This document shows positions 17,817 through 27,371 of a stretch of 64,000 nt of DNA, in pieces. The stretch spans positions 1-64,000 of the forward strand of contig NZ_JAFFZO010000013.1 of assembly GCF_016924145.1 (NCBI RefSeq), read 5' to 3'. Position 1 is the first letter of the stretch, and each line of letters starts with the position of its first letter. Both the position numbers and the translations under genes were made by a program. Origin of the DNA: Amphritea pacifica (GTDB lineage: Bacteria; Pseudomonadota; Gammaproteobacteria; Pseudomonadales; Balneatricaceae). Under the pieces are notes generated by a model, which was given only the letters and a program-made list of their open reading frames with translations, ran no database searches and had not been told where the DNA came from.

Positions 17817-18185
17817 ATGCACACCTATATTCATCTTACTGCGGCATTCTGGGTGTTGCTTGTTGGTCTGGTTCAGTTGTTCCGGAGCAAGGGAACGGCG
17901 TTGCATAAAGCGCTGGGATGGTCCTGGATGGCGGCGATGATTATCACCTCCGTATCCTCATTCTGGATCAGCGGATTTATCGACTGGTTTTATGGCTATG
18001 GGCCGATTCATCTGCTTTCGCTCTGGGTACTGATCTGTGTGGTTGTGTCTGTCTGTGCTGCCCGACGAGGCAGTATCCGCTACCACCGGTCCTTTGCCGT
18101 CGGGGCTTATCTGGGCACGGTTGGCGCCGCATTGGGGGCCGTCTTAATGCCGGGGCGTTTACTGCATGAGCTGTTTTTCGGTTAA
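17817..18185 (+). CDS. DUF2306-type membrane protein
   Basis: A 122-residue protein with four hydrophobic helices. The LVQLFRSKGTALHKALGW and YHRSFAVGAYLG segments place histidines at helix ends, as in DUF2306 membrane proteins. Function unknown. It starts 8 bases after the DinB gene and is probably co-transcribed. Confidence 0.75.
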   Translation: MHTYIHLTAAFWVLLVGLVQLFRSKGTALHKALGWSWMAAMIITSVSSFWISGFIDWFYGYGPIHLLSLWVLICVVVSVCAARRGSIRYHRSFAVGAYLGTVGAALGAVLMPGRLLHELFFG

Positions 18186-18206
18186 ATCTCTCTGCGCTTA
18201 AGCGGA

Positions 18207-19412
18207 CTAGTGGTGCTGCTCTCCCTGGCTGCCTTTGATCGCAAAAAACGATGCCATCAGTGCCAGGCTCAGCAGCACCGTTGGCAGCATATAGATACTG
18301 ACAGCGATCAGCAGGGGGGTTATCTGGGCCACCAGTGAACCGATGGTCAGTTGCATGAATCCCAGCATACCGGTGGCCGTGGCGACTGCGCCAGTGGTTG
18401 ATGACACGGCTGCCGCCTGGGCGTTAGGCTGGATCAGCCCACGGCCGAAGGTAAAGATAGCCATCGGCAGAAACAGCGCAGTAAAGCTGAGGGGGAACAG
18501 GTTAAACAGCGCTAACATCAGCACCGCACCGCCAGCCGATAGTGCACAGCCAAACAGCATCATCTTTCGGGTGCCGATGGTGGAAGAAATTTTTCCCGCC
18601 ACCAGACTTCCTAACCAGAATCCACCGGCAACCATCAGAAACCAGTTACCGTAATCAGCTGAGTTGCCCTGCAGTATGGCATCGACGATAAAGGGTGAAC
18701 TGTTCATAAAGACAAAAAAGCCGCAAGCGGCCATGGTGGCCGACAGCGAGCAGAAGATATAGCTGCGGGACGCGAGTACGGTTTTATAGCGACTAAAGCT
18801 ACTTAGCAGAGTGCCGCTGCCGCGTTGATGCCCGGCGGTTTCCGGTAAGCGCAACAGCGCCCCCAGCCAGACAACGCTGCCCAGCAGCATTGAAACCCAG
18901 AAAACAGATTGCCAGCCGACCGCCAGGTTAAGATAGCCACCGATAGTGGGTGCTACTGCCTGAGCGGTTGCGATGCCCATGGTGATATAGCCCAGCATGC
19001 CTGCGGCTTTATCTTTGCCATGCTGATCGAGAATAATACTGCGGGCCAGCAGCATGCCGGTACAGCCGCCAGCGGCCTGAAGGATACGGGCCAGCAGCAG
19101 ATGCCAGGCTTCGAAGGCCATAACGCCGATGATGCAACCGAATATATGCAGCAGGAACCCCCAGAAAAACACCGGACGGCGGCCATAACGATCGGCTAAA
19201 GGGCCGCTGATCAGTTGTCCGATCGCCAGTGTCAGCAGGTAAAAGGTATAACCGAGCTGAATGGTAAAGGGGGTGGTGTTGAACTGTTCAGCCAGCTCCG
19301 GCATGACCGGGGCATAGAGATTAAGCGCCACCGGACTGGCAATCGCCATACCTGCTAGCAGGGCGATAGGGGTTTTTATCTGGACAGTTTGGGCATTACT
19401 GGATGTCGGCAT
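18207..19412 (-). CDS. Bcr/CflA-type MFS drug exporter
   Basis: A 401-residue major facilitator with 12 hydrophobic segments. The loop between helices 2 and 3 reads GPLADRYGRRPVFFWG, and the antiporter-type motif C region follows (ARILQAAGGCTGM). The N-terminus MPTSSNAQTVQIKTPIALLAG then NLYAPVMPELAEQF is typical of Bcr/CflA proteins, which export drugs or sulfur-containing amino acids. It is convergent with the preceding DUF2306 gene and divergent from nothing close; the upstream aminotransferase has the same direction. Confidence 0.87.
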   Translation of the reverse strand: MPTSSNAQTVQIKTPIALLAGMAIASPVALNLYAPVMPELAEQFNTTPFTIQLGYTFYLLTLAIGQLISGPLADRYGRRPVFFWGFLLHIFGCIIGVMAFEAWHLLLARILQAAGGCTGMLLARSIILDQHGKDKAAGMLGYITMGIATAQAVAPTIGGYLNLAVGWQSVFWVSMLLGSVVWLGALLRLPETAGHQRGSGTLLSSFSRYKTVLASRSYIFCSLSATMAACGFFVFMNSSPFIVDAILQGNSADYGNWFLMVAGGFWLGSLVAGKISSTIGTRKMMLFGCALSAGGAVLMLALFNLFPLSFTALFLPMAIFTFGRGLIQPNAQAAAVSSTTGAVATATGMLGFMQLTIGSLVAQITPLLIAVSIYMLPTVLLSLALMASFFAIKGSQGEQHH

Positions 19413-19532
19413 ATTCTGTAACTAAAAAATACTTAATAAGTTAACAGAATACAGGAAGAGTGACGAGACCGCCAGAATAACCAGCGGTCCCGAAGGGAAG
19501 TTCTAATGACAGTAAGTCATTGCAGATAGTGA

Positions 19533-20873
19533 TTAACGGTCTACTTCGCTGAAGCCCTGCAACAGCGCAGCAACCATTTTATCAACTTCCTCTGTGCCGA
19601 TCGTCAGCGGTGGAGAGATGATAATTTTGGTGCCCACCGGACGGGCAATAACGCCTTCACGCAGGGCGACAGCGGCAATCTGATTGGCAAAGCCTCCCAT
19701 CGGATCGATCGGGGTACGGGTTTTTTTGTCGCTGACCAGGTCGATAGCCACCATCAGACCTTTACCGCGTACTTCGCCTACGGATGGGAAGTCGCTGAGT
19801 GCATTTTTCAGCTTGGCTTTCAGGTCTTCACCCTGAACAGCGGCATTGCCTGGCAGATCTTCATCCTGAACAATCTTCAGAGAGGCCAGCGCAGCGGCGC
19901 AGGCGACCGGGTGACCGGAGTAGGTGTAACCGTGCATCACTGCGCCACTGAAGTTTTCACAGCTCTCGATACCTTTAGCAACCCGTTCGTTGATAACGGT
20001 GGCACCCAGTGGGATATAGCCGGAGTTAATGCCTTTAGCAAAACACTGAATATCAGCGGCTACGCCCCATCCGCGAACACCAAACATGCTACCGGAACGA
20101 CCGAAACCGGTCACAACTTCATCGGCAATCAGCAGAACACCGTATTTATCGCAGACTTCACGAATCAGCGGCCAGTAGTTCGCCGGGGGAACGATAACGC
20201 CACCAGCACCCTGGACAGGCTCAGCAATAAAGGCGGCAACGGTTTCAGGCCCCTGGAAGATAATCTCAGCTTCGAGTTGCTTAGCACATAGCTGACCAAG
20301 CTCTTCAGGATCTTCACAGTTCCACGGGTTACGGTACAGCCATGGCGCATCGATATGAACACAACCTGGCAGGACGGGCTCATAGTTAGTACGGAATACG
20401 GTGTTACCATTGACGGAGGCACCACCGAAGTGAACACCGTGGTAGCCTTGTTTCAGCGAGATGAATTTATAGCGTTGTGCCTGGCCGATGGCTTTCCAGT
20501 ACTGCCGGGAAACCTTGAGTGCGGTTTCGACCGCATCAGAGCCACCGGAGCTGTACATGACCCGCGCCATACCTTCAGGCTTAGTCATCTCAATGATCAG
20601 ATCGGACAGTTCTTTGACACGGGGATGGGTGACACCGTCAAAGATCTGGAAATATTCCAGTTCATCCAGCTGAGCTTTAATTGCGTCTTTTACTTCAGTC
20701 CGGTTATGTCCGACGTTAACGTTCCATAAGCCGCCAACACCGTCAACCAGCCACTGACCTTCGCGATTCTGAACATAGTTGCCGTCACCTTTGACGATTT
20801 CAAGCGTGCTGTGCGAACCTGGAACGCCCGGATGTACCATCGGGTTCCATAACGTTTTTGATTTTCCACTCAT
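19533..20873 (-). CDS. Class III PLP aminotransferase (omega-amino acid/diamine type)
   Basis: A 446-residue fold-type I aminotransferase. Motifs: SSGGSDAVETALKVSRQYW, HGVHFGGAS, AFIAEPVQGAGGVIVPP, LLIADEVVTGFGRSG and the PLP lysine in CFAKGINSGYIPLGA. Class III enzymes of this type move the omega-amino group of beta-alanine, GABA or diamines to pyruvate, giving a semialdehyde. A 20-bp dyad (20986-21005) 113 bases upstream matches those before four other operons here, linking it to the LuxR regulon. It probably feeds an aldehyde to the dehydrogenases at 27372 or 36121. Confidence 0.88.
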   Translation of the reverse strand: MSGKSKTLWNPMVHPGVPGSHSTLEIVKGDGNYVQNREGQWLVDGVGGLWNVNVGHNRTEVKDAIKAQLDELEYFQIFDGVTHPRVKELSDLIIEMTKPEGMARVMYSSGGSDAVETALKVSRQYWKAIGQAQRYKFISLKQGYHGVHFGGASVNGNTVFRTNYEPVLPGCVHIDAPWLYRNPWNCEDPEELGQLCAKQLEAEIIFQGPETVAAFIAEPVQGAGGVIVPPANYWPLIREVCDKYGVLLIADEVVTGFGRSGSMFGVRGWGVAADIQCFAKGINSGYIPLGATVINERVAKGIESCENFSGAVMHGYTYSGHPVACAAALASLKIVQDEDLPGNAAVQGEDLKAKLKNALSDFPSVGEVRGKGLMVAIDLVSDKKTRTPIDPMGGFANQIAAVALREGVIARPVGTKIIISPPLTIGTEEVDKMVAALLQGFSEVDR

Positions 20874-20985
20874 AACATAACTCCGGATGCTTCTTTTATT
20901 AATTCCGTAGCGATACAGGTGAGTGCTGACAATTCCAGCAATGCTACGGGGTTGAGTTAAGTATGAATGGATCAGTTGAACAGGG

Positions 20986-21005
20986 TATCAACCAGAAGGT
21001 TGATA
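20986..21005. promoter_or_regulatory. Regulon dyad copy 1, upstream of the aminotransferase
   Basis: TATCAACC-AGAA-GGTTGATA: perfect 8-bp arms around 4 bases. It lies between the aminotransferase start (20873) and the luxR-type gene that ends at 21056. The same arrangement (TATCRACC-N4-GGTYGATN) recurs six more times up to 35324. LuxR-type HTH proteins bind dyads of about 18-20 bp. Confidence 0.7.
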
Positions 21006-21055
21006 AAGGAGTAATTTGTGGCTGGTCAGCTCATCCCTGAGACTGAAGATTCTGA

Positions 21056-21766
21056 TCAGTGCTGGTTATACAGTTGAGAGGTTATTTCAGCTTTACTGTT
21101 AACACCGGTTTTGCAAAAGATATGCTGCAGATGGGTTTTTACCGTTGCCAGACTGCAGTCAAGATTTGCAGCGATGGTTTTGTTAGAGAGTCCCTGTCTG
21201 ACCAGTTCGACAACCATGCGCTCTTTAGGGGTGAGCTGAAACTGCTCACAAAAGCTTTTAAAGTGACTATGTTTTGGTGCATCCAGGCTTTGTTCCAGTG
21301 AAAACTGCATAAACTGATGTAATTGCCGGGCTTTCCGAATATCTTCACTGCGCATCTCAGGTTGTTGTTTTGAGGTGAACAGGGAAAATCCTGCAATCAG
21401 TTTGTTATCGACCCGTAAAAAAATCTCAACAATATCCTGTACACCCCAGGGCGAGATAAAGTCCCGGTAGTAAGGGTGGTTATAACGCTCCTGGCTGTTC
21501 ACCAGATCGTTCATTTTGACCACAGTGGCGTCAGTTTGCTCAACAAACTGGGTCGGGTGCAGGGGATCCACCCTATAGAAGGTATCCATATACTGCCGGT
21601 GCATTGCCGGCTGAAGCTGCCATGTTTTATAGCAGATAGGTTTTCTCTGATTGTCGACCAGATAGGTGACAGCCTTGGAGACATTAAGAACCCCGGTCAG
21701 GAGCGACAGGCATTCATCCTGAAAACTGTACAGACCAGCAGGGTAAATATTATTGTTTGTTTGCAT
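21056..21766 (-). CDS. LuxR-type transcriptional regulator, copy 1
   Basis: A 236-residue regulator. The ATG at 21766 (MQTNNNIYPAGLYS) is preferred to 21829 because AGGAGA lies 8 bases before it. The first 170 residues form a sensor domain with no match I can name (TFYRVDPLHPTQF; YYRDFISPWGVQDIVEIFLR). Residues 180-230 are a GerE/LuxR helix-turn-helix (LTPKERMVVELVRQGLSNKT; ATVKTHLQHIFCKTGV). It is clearly paralogous to the protein at 31282. No LuxI synthase is present, so the ligand is probably not a self-made acyl-homoserine lactone. Likely controls the dyad-linked genes. Confidence 0.88.
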   Translation of the reverse strand: MQTNNNIYPAGLYSFQDECLSLLTGVLNVSKAVTYLVDNQRKPICYKTWQLQPAMHRQYMDTFYRVDPLHPTQFVEQTDATVVKMNDLVNSQERYNHPYYRDFISPWGVQDIVEIFLRVDNKLIAGFSLFTSKQQPEMRSEDIRKARQLHQFMQFSLEQSLDAPKHSHFKSFCEQFQLTPKERMVVELVRQGLSNKTIAANLDCSLATVKTHLQHIFCKTGVNSKAEITSQLYNQH

Positions 21767-21824
21767 TACCGGATCTCCTGATTTCAAACCAAGAGAACCA
21801 GAATACGTCAATTTGTTACCAAAA

Positions 21825-21848
21825 AACAACTTAATACATTAAGTTGTT
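21825..21848. promoter_or_regulatory. AT-rich palindrome upstream of luxR copy 1
   Basis: AACAACTTAA (21825-21834), TACA, TTAAGTTGTT (21839-21848): perfect 10-bp arms, extendable through flanking A/T runs to CCAAAAAA and TTTTTTTGG. It sits between the luxR start and the tctA stop, both on the minus strand. It could be a bidirectional T-rich terminator for tctA or an operator for luxR. The core TTAATACATTAAG recurs as TTAATATATTAAG at 31231-31243, upstream of luxR copy 2. Confidence 0.6.
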
Positions 21849-21925
21849 TTTTTGGTTTTTTGGTGATTTGCTACTGTACTGATTTGTTGAGTATCTGATT
21901 AATAGGTGGTTTATCATTGATTAAT

Positions 21926-23401
21926 CTAACGTTTTGTTTTCAGGGTGCTCCACAAATAGACCGCAATGGACAGGACAATCATTGAGAACAGTGTCAGGCT
22001 GATAGGGCGACTGATAAAAATACTCAGATCACCATCTGCCACCCCCATTGCCTGACGGAAACGTGTCAGGAATACAGGTCCCAGAACCAGACCGAGAATG
22101 ATCGGCACTGCGGGGATGTCATTTTTACGCAGAATATAGCCGAACACGGCAAAGCCCAGCGCTATCAACGCATCAGAGAACTGATAGTTCTGGCTGTAGC
22201 TGCCGACAAACCCCAGCACCAGTATGAAAGCGCCGATAAAACGTCCCCGTATACGGGTGAGGTTAACGATCCACTTAGTTGCGAACGTCAGGTAGACAAA
22301 GACTACGATATTCATCAGAAACAATGAGATATAAAGGCCCGAGATAAACTCGGGACGCTCGGCAAACAGAGCAGGGCCTGGTACATAGTTGTGTACCATG
22401 AATACAGCCAAAAGCATTGCCATCAGCGCATCTGCTGGGATACCAAATGCCAGCAGCGGAATCATCACGGATGCCGTTACCGCATTGTTGGATGTTTCTG
22501 ATGCGATAATACCTTCCGGAGCACCATTGCCAAACAGTTCAGGTGTCCGGGAAAACTTTTGCGCCAGGGTATAGGAGAAAAATTGCGAGCCAAACTCACC
22601 GACGCCAGGCAACAGCCCCATGACAACCCCTAAAGCAGCAGAGCGAAATACTGTGACTTTGTGTTTCATGAGCACAAAAAAGCCGCCGAACAGACCCTCT
22701 CCCTCGAGTTTGGTGACGCTGGAATCGTTGCCGCGGGCAGAGAGCAGGACAAATGCCTGAGACATGGCAAACAACCCGATAACTGCAGGTACCAGTGGAA
22801 TACCGTTGAGTAGCCACTCCTGATGGAAGGTGTAGACCTGAGTGCTGAATGAGCGGTCGATGCCAATTGTGCCGAGAAAAATACCCAGCCCCAGCATCAT
22901 CGCCGCTTCGACAACATGCCTGCGGTGAGCCAGTACAACAAAGATCATCCCCAGCGCCGAGAGCATGGCGAATTCGGCAGAGCCGAAGAGGCGGGCAACC
23001 TGAGACAGAACCGGAGCCAGCAGGACCAGTGATAACACACTGATAATGCCGCCGACAAAGGATGAAGTGTAAGCGATAGAGAGGGCTTTCTTTCCCTCGC
23101 CTTTTAACGTCATTGGATAGCCGTCATAGGTGGTTAACACCGCGACCGGGGTTCCCGGCGTATTCATCAGGATGGCAGGGATTGCGCCGCCATACCAGGC
23201 CCCTCCGTATACCCCAAGCAGCAGCGATACGCCGGCCAGTGGTTCCATCGAAAAGCTCAGTGGCAACAGGATTGCAATGACACCGGCAGGCTCAAGGCCG
23301 GGTATCGAGCCAATAGTGACGCCGATGAGAGCGCCGATAACAATAGCCAGCATCACATTGAGTGTGCCAACCTCATTCAAACCTAATAGCAGGGTTTCCA
23401 T
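21926..23401 (-). CDS. tctA: Tripartite tricarboxylate transporter large permease TctA
   Basis: A 491-residue membrane protein with about 12 hydrophobic segments. The conserved TctA block GSIPGLEPAGVIAILLPLSF near residue 35, the NTPGTPVAVLTTYDGYP motif, a second GLLPGVGEFGSQFFSY and EGIIASETSNNAVTASVMIPLLAFGIPAD identify the family. TctA is the large channel of the TTT system, driven by the ion gradient with a periplasmic binding protein. The usual tctC-B-A order is kept; usp leads the operon. Confidence 0.93.
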   Translation of the reverse strand: METLLLGLNEVGTLNVMLAIVIGALIGVTIGSIPGLEPAGVIAILLPLSFSMEPLAGVSLLLGVYGGAWYGGAIPAILMNTPGTPVAVLTTYDGYPMTLKGEGKKALSIAYTSSFVGGIISVLSLVLLAPVLSQVARLFGSAEFAMLSALGMIFVVLAHRRHVVEAAMMLGLGIFLGTIGIDRSFSTQVYTFHQEWLLNGIPLVPAVIGLFAMSQAFVLLSARGNDSSVTKLEGEGLFGGFFVLMKHKVTVFRSAALGVVMGLLPGVGEFGSQFFSYTLAQKFSRTPELFGNGAPEGIIASETSNNAVTASVMIPLLAFGIPADALMAMLLAVFMVHNYVPGPALFAERPEFISGLYISLFLMNIVVFVYLTFATKWIVNLTRIRGRFIGAFILVLGFVGSYSQNYQFSDALIALGFAVFGYILRKNDIPAVPIILGLVLGPVFLTRFRQAMGVADGDLSIFISRPISLTLFSMIVLSIAVYLWSTLKTKR

Positions 23402-23415
23402 AGCAGAATTACGTC

Positions 23416-23994
23416 TTAAAGGTATTGGTTAGCAAAGTCAGCCCAGCTTTCCGGGAACAGGCTGTATAGCCAGACATCAGGAAGCCAGAGGCTAACGCCA
23501 ACACGGAAAATCAGCACCATCACGGTCAGGGTAGCCAGGGTTGCCAGGAACCAGGTTCGGTCCAGCAGCCTGCACATCCACAACAGAGTAGTGATGAACA
23601 AAAGAGTTGATGGTACAAAGCCAAGCACTGACAGAGTGTTGATATAGAGAAAAAACAGAGCCGCCGAGATCAGCGCTGTACGGTAACTGCTCAGAGTATC
23701 AAACACTGATTCAGTAATATTCCACCGCTTGAGGAAACCGGCTTTTAATGACTCGATTACTCTGACGCTGGTGAATATCGTTAATAGCAATAGCCCCACA
23801 GATGAACCGAACATCGGCTGTAAAAACCAGCCGCGATTTGTATGGATCAAGGGTGCCTGAAAAGGCAGTAAACACAGTAATATCAGGGTCAGAGCAAGGA
23901 TAAACCAGTAAATACCGTAGTTTTTTTCCTGAGTCAGCTCATCTGTATCAATCTCTGTGGTGTTTTTTACCTGACTGCTCATGAGTTGTACCAT
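23416..23994 (-). CDS. tctB: Tripartite tricarboxylate transporter small permease TctB
   Basis: A 192-residue protein with four hydrophobic helices, the size of TctB, placed between the binding protein and TctA genes. TctB proteins vary a lot; here identification rests on length, topology and position. An ATG 12 bases further in (23982) is an alternative start; neither has a strong ribosome site. The tctA start follows 14 bases after the stop. Confidence 0.82.
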   Translation of the reverse strand: MVQLMSSQVKNTTEIDTDELTQEKNYGIYWFILALTLILLCLLPFQAPLIHTNRGWFLQPMFGSSVGLLLLTIFTSVRVIESLKAGFLKRWNITESVFDTLSSYRTALISAALFFLYINTLSVLGFVPSTLLFITTLLWMCRLLDRTWFLATLATLTVMVLIFRVGVSLWLPDVWLYSLFPESWADFANQYL

Positions 23995-24022
23995 TATTAT
24001 TATGGGTTAACAGGACGGAATA

Positions 24023-24050
24023 CTGCAGCAGACAGATGTGTCTGCTGCAG
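24023..24050 (-). repeat. Intercistronic hairpin between tctC and tctB
   Basis: CTGCAGCAGACA (24023-24034), GATG, TGTCTGCTGCAG (24039-24050): a perfect 12-bp stem with a 4-base loop just after the tctC stop. There is no T-tract. Such hairpins stabilise the upstream message or reduce read-through, so that the binding protein is made in excess over the permeases. Confidence 0.75.
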
Positions 24051-24062
24051 AGACTGGAAATA

Positions 24063-25010
24063 TTACTCTTTCATGTACTCCAGCAACGATTTAGACGCTT
24101 CGTAGTCGCTTGCAACGACCTCTTCTGCGAATTTACCGCCAAGCCAGTAGATACCAGCACCGGTGGTGTTACTTATCTCTTTAACCCGATCGCTGGAAAG
24201 GGCTTTTTCAGCAATCTCACCGATACGCTGCTTAACCTCTTCAGGTGTACCTTTCTTCACGAACAGGCCATTCCAGGTCGTCTGGCTTATACCGGTTTGT
24301 TCGTTTAATGTCGGGACGTCAGGCGCAATACTCAGGCGGCTACGGGTCAGTGATGCCAGCAGCTTAACTTCGCCGGATTGAAGACATGAAAGAATCAGCT
24401 GTGTCGTGGTGTTAATGACATCAGCATCGCCATTTGCAAGGGTAGAGCAGTCAAGCAAATCGAAAGCCGCATTAGAGGAAAATTTTATACCCTCCTGGGC
24501 AGCAGCTTTAAAGGTGACCGCTGTTGGCAGTGCCTGATAGCCAAAGTGCCCCAGAGATACATCGTGAGTCTGGGAGTATTCGGCCAGCTCTTCAATGTTG
24601 TTGTACCTGGAGTCAGCCTTTGTGGCCAGCACAAATGGATAATCCAGGAAGATGCCGACAGGTTCAAAGGTATCTTTGTCATAAGGTGCATTACCTGACA
24701 GCAGATGTGTCGTCAGAATGTCAATCACAAAAGAACCGATGGTAAGACCATCTGCACGGGCACGGGCGACCTCAGAAGCCCCCACAATACCGGCACCGCC
24801 AGGTTTGTTTACGACAGTCGCAGGCTTGCCGGTTTCTTTGGCCATATCTTCCGCAATCATGCGGGTCAGGATATCTTCAAGATCACCAGGAGGCCATGGC
24901 ACTACGAACTTTACCGGGCGATTAGGATAGTCGGAGGCATCAGCAACTGAACCCATAAATGGAGCGGTCGCAAGCGCAGCGAGAGTACATATCTTTATTA
25001 TCTTCTTCAT
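24063..25010 (-). CDS. tctC: Tripartite tricarboxylate transporter substrate-binding protein TctC
   Basis: A 315-residue periplasmic binding protein. The ATG at 25010 (MKKIIKICTLAALATAPFMG) is preferred to 25016 because GAGGAA sits 7 bases before it. The signal peptide ends near DASDYPNRPVKFVVPWPPG, the classic Bug/TctC start. The GGAGIVGASEVARARADGLT and PDVPTLNEQTGI blocks are typical. It captures a carboxylate for TctAB. The ligand is unknown; the flanking genes suggest a product of amine or amino acid breakdown. Two cysteines (LLDCSTLAN, ILSCLQSG) may form a disulfide. Confidence 0.92.
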   Translation of the reverse strand: MKKIIKICTLAALATAPFMGSVADASDYPNRPVKFVVPWPPGDLEDILTRMIAEDMAKETGKPATVVNKPGGAGIVGASEVARARADGLTIGSFVIDILTTHLLSGNAPYDKDTFEPVGIFLDYPFVLATKADSRYNNIEELAEYSQTHDVSLGHFGYQALPTAVTFKAAAQEGIKFSSNAAFDLLDCSTLANGDADVINTTTQLILSCLQSGEVKLLASLTRSRLSIAPDVPTLNEQTGISQTTWNGLFVKKGTPEEVKQRIGEIAEKALSSDRVKEISNTTGAGIYWLGGKFAEEVVASDYEASKSLLEYMKE

Positions 25011-25038
25011 GGGCATTCCTCAGGGCTTTATCTTAGTT

Positions 25039-25521
25039 TTATTTGGTGTTTTTTTTCAATGGAACAATCAATACAGGTATTTCACTGTGATGAATGACTT
25101 TCTGAGCGGTTGAGCCCAGAAATACTCTGGACATAGAAGAGACTTCATGATCGCCCATTACAATCATACTGGCATTCAGCCGTGCGGCTGTTTTCAGAAT
25201 GACCTGATCAGGTTTTCCGGGGGATACCTGAATAGTGGGCTGATAGGGGAGTTCGAAGTCCTCTTCGAGTTCACTTTTCAGAAATTCTTCAATACGCATG
25301 CCTATGCGTATTTTGAAACTCTCAATAAGTTGGTTCTTATGTTTGAGCGAGGCGTTTACCGGCAAAAAGTCATCGATAAAATCATCCATTGGCTCAATAG
25401 CATGCAGGAAGACTATCTGCGCGTTGTTATTGATTGCTTGCTTGACTGCCATGCGAAACGCGGGCCGGCTGCCTTCACTGATATCACTGGCGTACAGAAT
25501 TGTGTTGATTTCAGGTAGCAT
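25039..25521 (-). CDS. Universal stress protein (UspA family)
   Basis: A 160-residue UspA-fold protein with the ATP-binding pattern near the C-terminus (VMGDHEVSSMSRVFLGSTAQKV then IPVLIVP; G-2x-G-9x-G-S/T type). It begins INTILYASDISEGSRPAF. Usp genes placed next to TRAP or TTT transporters are thought to tune uptake to the energy state. It is 28 bases upstream of tctC, so usp-tctC-tctB-tctA are probably one operon. A perfect 18-bp dyad lies 64 bases upstream of the start. Confidence 0.88.
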   Translation of the reverse strand: MLPEINTILYASDISEGSRPAFRMAVKQAINNNAQIVFLHAIEPMDDFIDDFLPVNASLKHKNQLIESFKIRIGMRIEEFLKSELEEDFELPYQPTIQVSPGKPDQVILKTAARLNASMIVMGDHEVSSMSRVFLGSTAQKVIHHSEIPVLIVPLKKNTK

Positions 25522-25584
25522 GATTAAATCTTCCCGTTGAATTCTTCTTATCTCTTATTACAGAGGAAAACGTTGCCACTGAGT

Positions 25585-25602
25585 ATCAACCATATGGTTG
25601 AT
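25585..25602. promoter_or_regulatory. Regulon dyad copy 2, upstream of usp-tctCBA
   Basis: ATCAACCAT-ATGGTTGAT, a perfect 18-bp palindrome. The identical 18 bases recur at 30274-30291 before the porin gene. It is centred about 72 bases before the usp start codon. Confidence 0.75.
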
Positions 25603-25776
25603 CGGCTTATTGAGCTGCTGTTCAAAAAAGCTTGCATCGCAGGCTTGTAAAATGTGCCGCATAATGAAGCACTACGCGTTAACTCGTTTAACAGGATATT
25701 TTTTTCTGAAAATATTCCGTGTTCTTAGTATAAGCATAGGATTGATCTATTTGATCAGGTTTTCGCCCCAGGCGAC

Positions 25777-25796
25777 TATCGACCAAAGGGTTGATC
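25777..25796. promoter_or_regulatory. Regulon dyad copy 3
   Basis: TATCGACC-AAAG-GGTTGATC, one mismatch between the arms. It lies 255 bases upstream of usp and is followed by the minus-strand terminator at 25820. It may be a distal site for the usp operon. Confidence 0.55.
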
Positions 25797-25819
25797 TTAG
25801 TTTTTGAGGTCAGAGAAAT

Positions 25820-25847
25820 AAAAAAAGAGCTTACCGGGGTAAGCTCT
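25820..25847 (-). terminator. Rho-independent terminator, minus strand, after the tyrS pseudogene
   Basis: AGAGCTTACC (25826-25835), GG, GGTAAGCTCT (25838-25847): a perfect 10-bp inverted repeat, preceded on the plus strand by AAAAAAA, so the T-tract follows on the minus strand. It lies about 190 bases past the tyrS pseudogene stop and was probably its terminator. Confidence 0.75.
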
Positions 25848-25986
25848 GAAAAACCTTCATGAGAGAAGAGGTGCTCCCCAATACGGTTAACAAGGCGGGT
25901 GCTCAGAGCCTCTGTCAGTATTGGCAAAAGTCTGCTATGCCAGTGCAACAGACATCCTTATTAGGCCAGTTTTGTTATCTGACGGG

Positions 25987-26006
25987 TATCGACCAAAGGG
26001 TTGAGC
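25987..26006. promoter_or_regulatory. Regulon dyad copy 4
   Basis: TATCGACC-AAAG-GGTTGAGC. The 16-base core TATCGACCAAAGGGTT is the same as in copy 3, 210 bases away, so one may be a copy of the other. It lies just past the end of the tyrS pseudogene, with no intact gene next to it. Confidence 0.45.
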
Positions 26007-26039
26007 CGGGCAGTGCTTCAGTGGTGAACAGAACGCTTT

Positions 26040-27304
<1,265 letters not shown>

Positions 27305-27329
27305 AGCGTACTTGTTTTTAGTGACATAA

Positions 27330-27356
27330 AAAAAGGGGCGATAAGCGCCCCTTTTT
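27330..27356 (-). terminator. Rho-independent terminator of the porin-aldehyde dehydrogenase operon
   Basis: AAAAAGGGGCG, ATAAG, CGCCCCTTTTT: perfect 11-bp arms with A and T tracts on both sides. It lies 16 bases after the aldehyde dehydrogenase stop and works on the minus strand; it could also act on the plus strand. Confidence 0.85.
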
Positions 27357-27371
27357 CAATATGTGAGAGGC

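Noticed and set aside
20130-20470. Plus-strand and alternative minus-strand frames inside the aminotransferase gene
   Set aside because: Shadow frames of a gene with full class III aminotransferase motifs.
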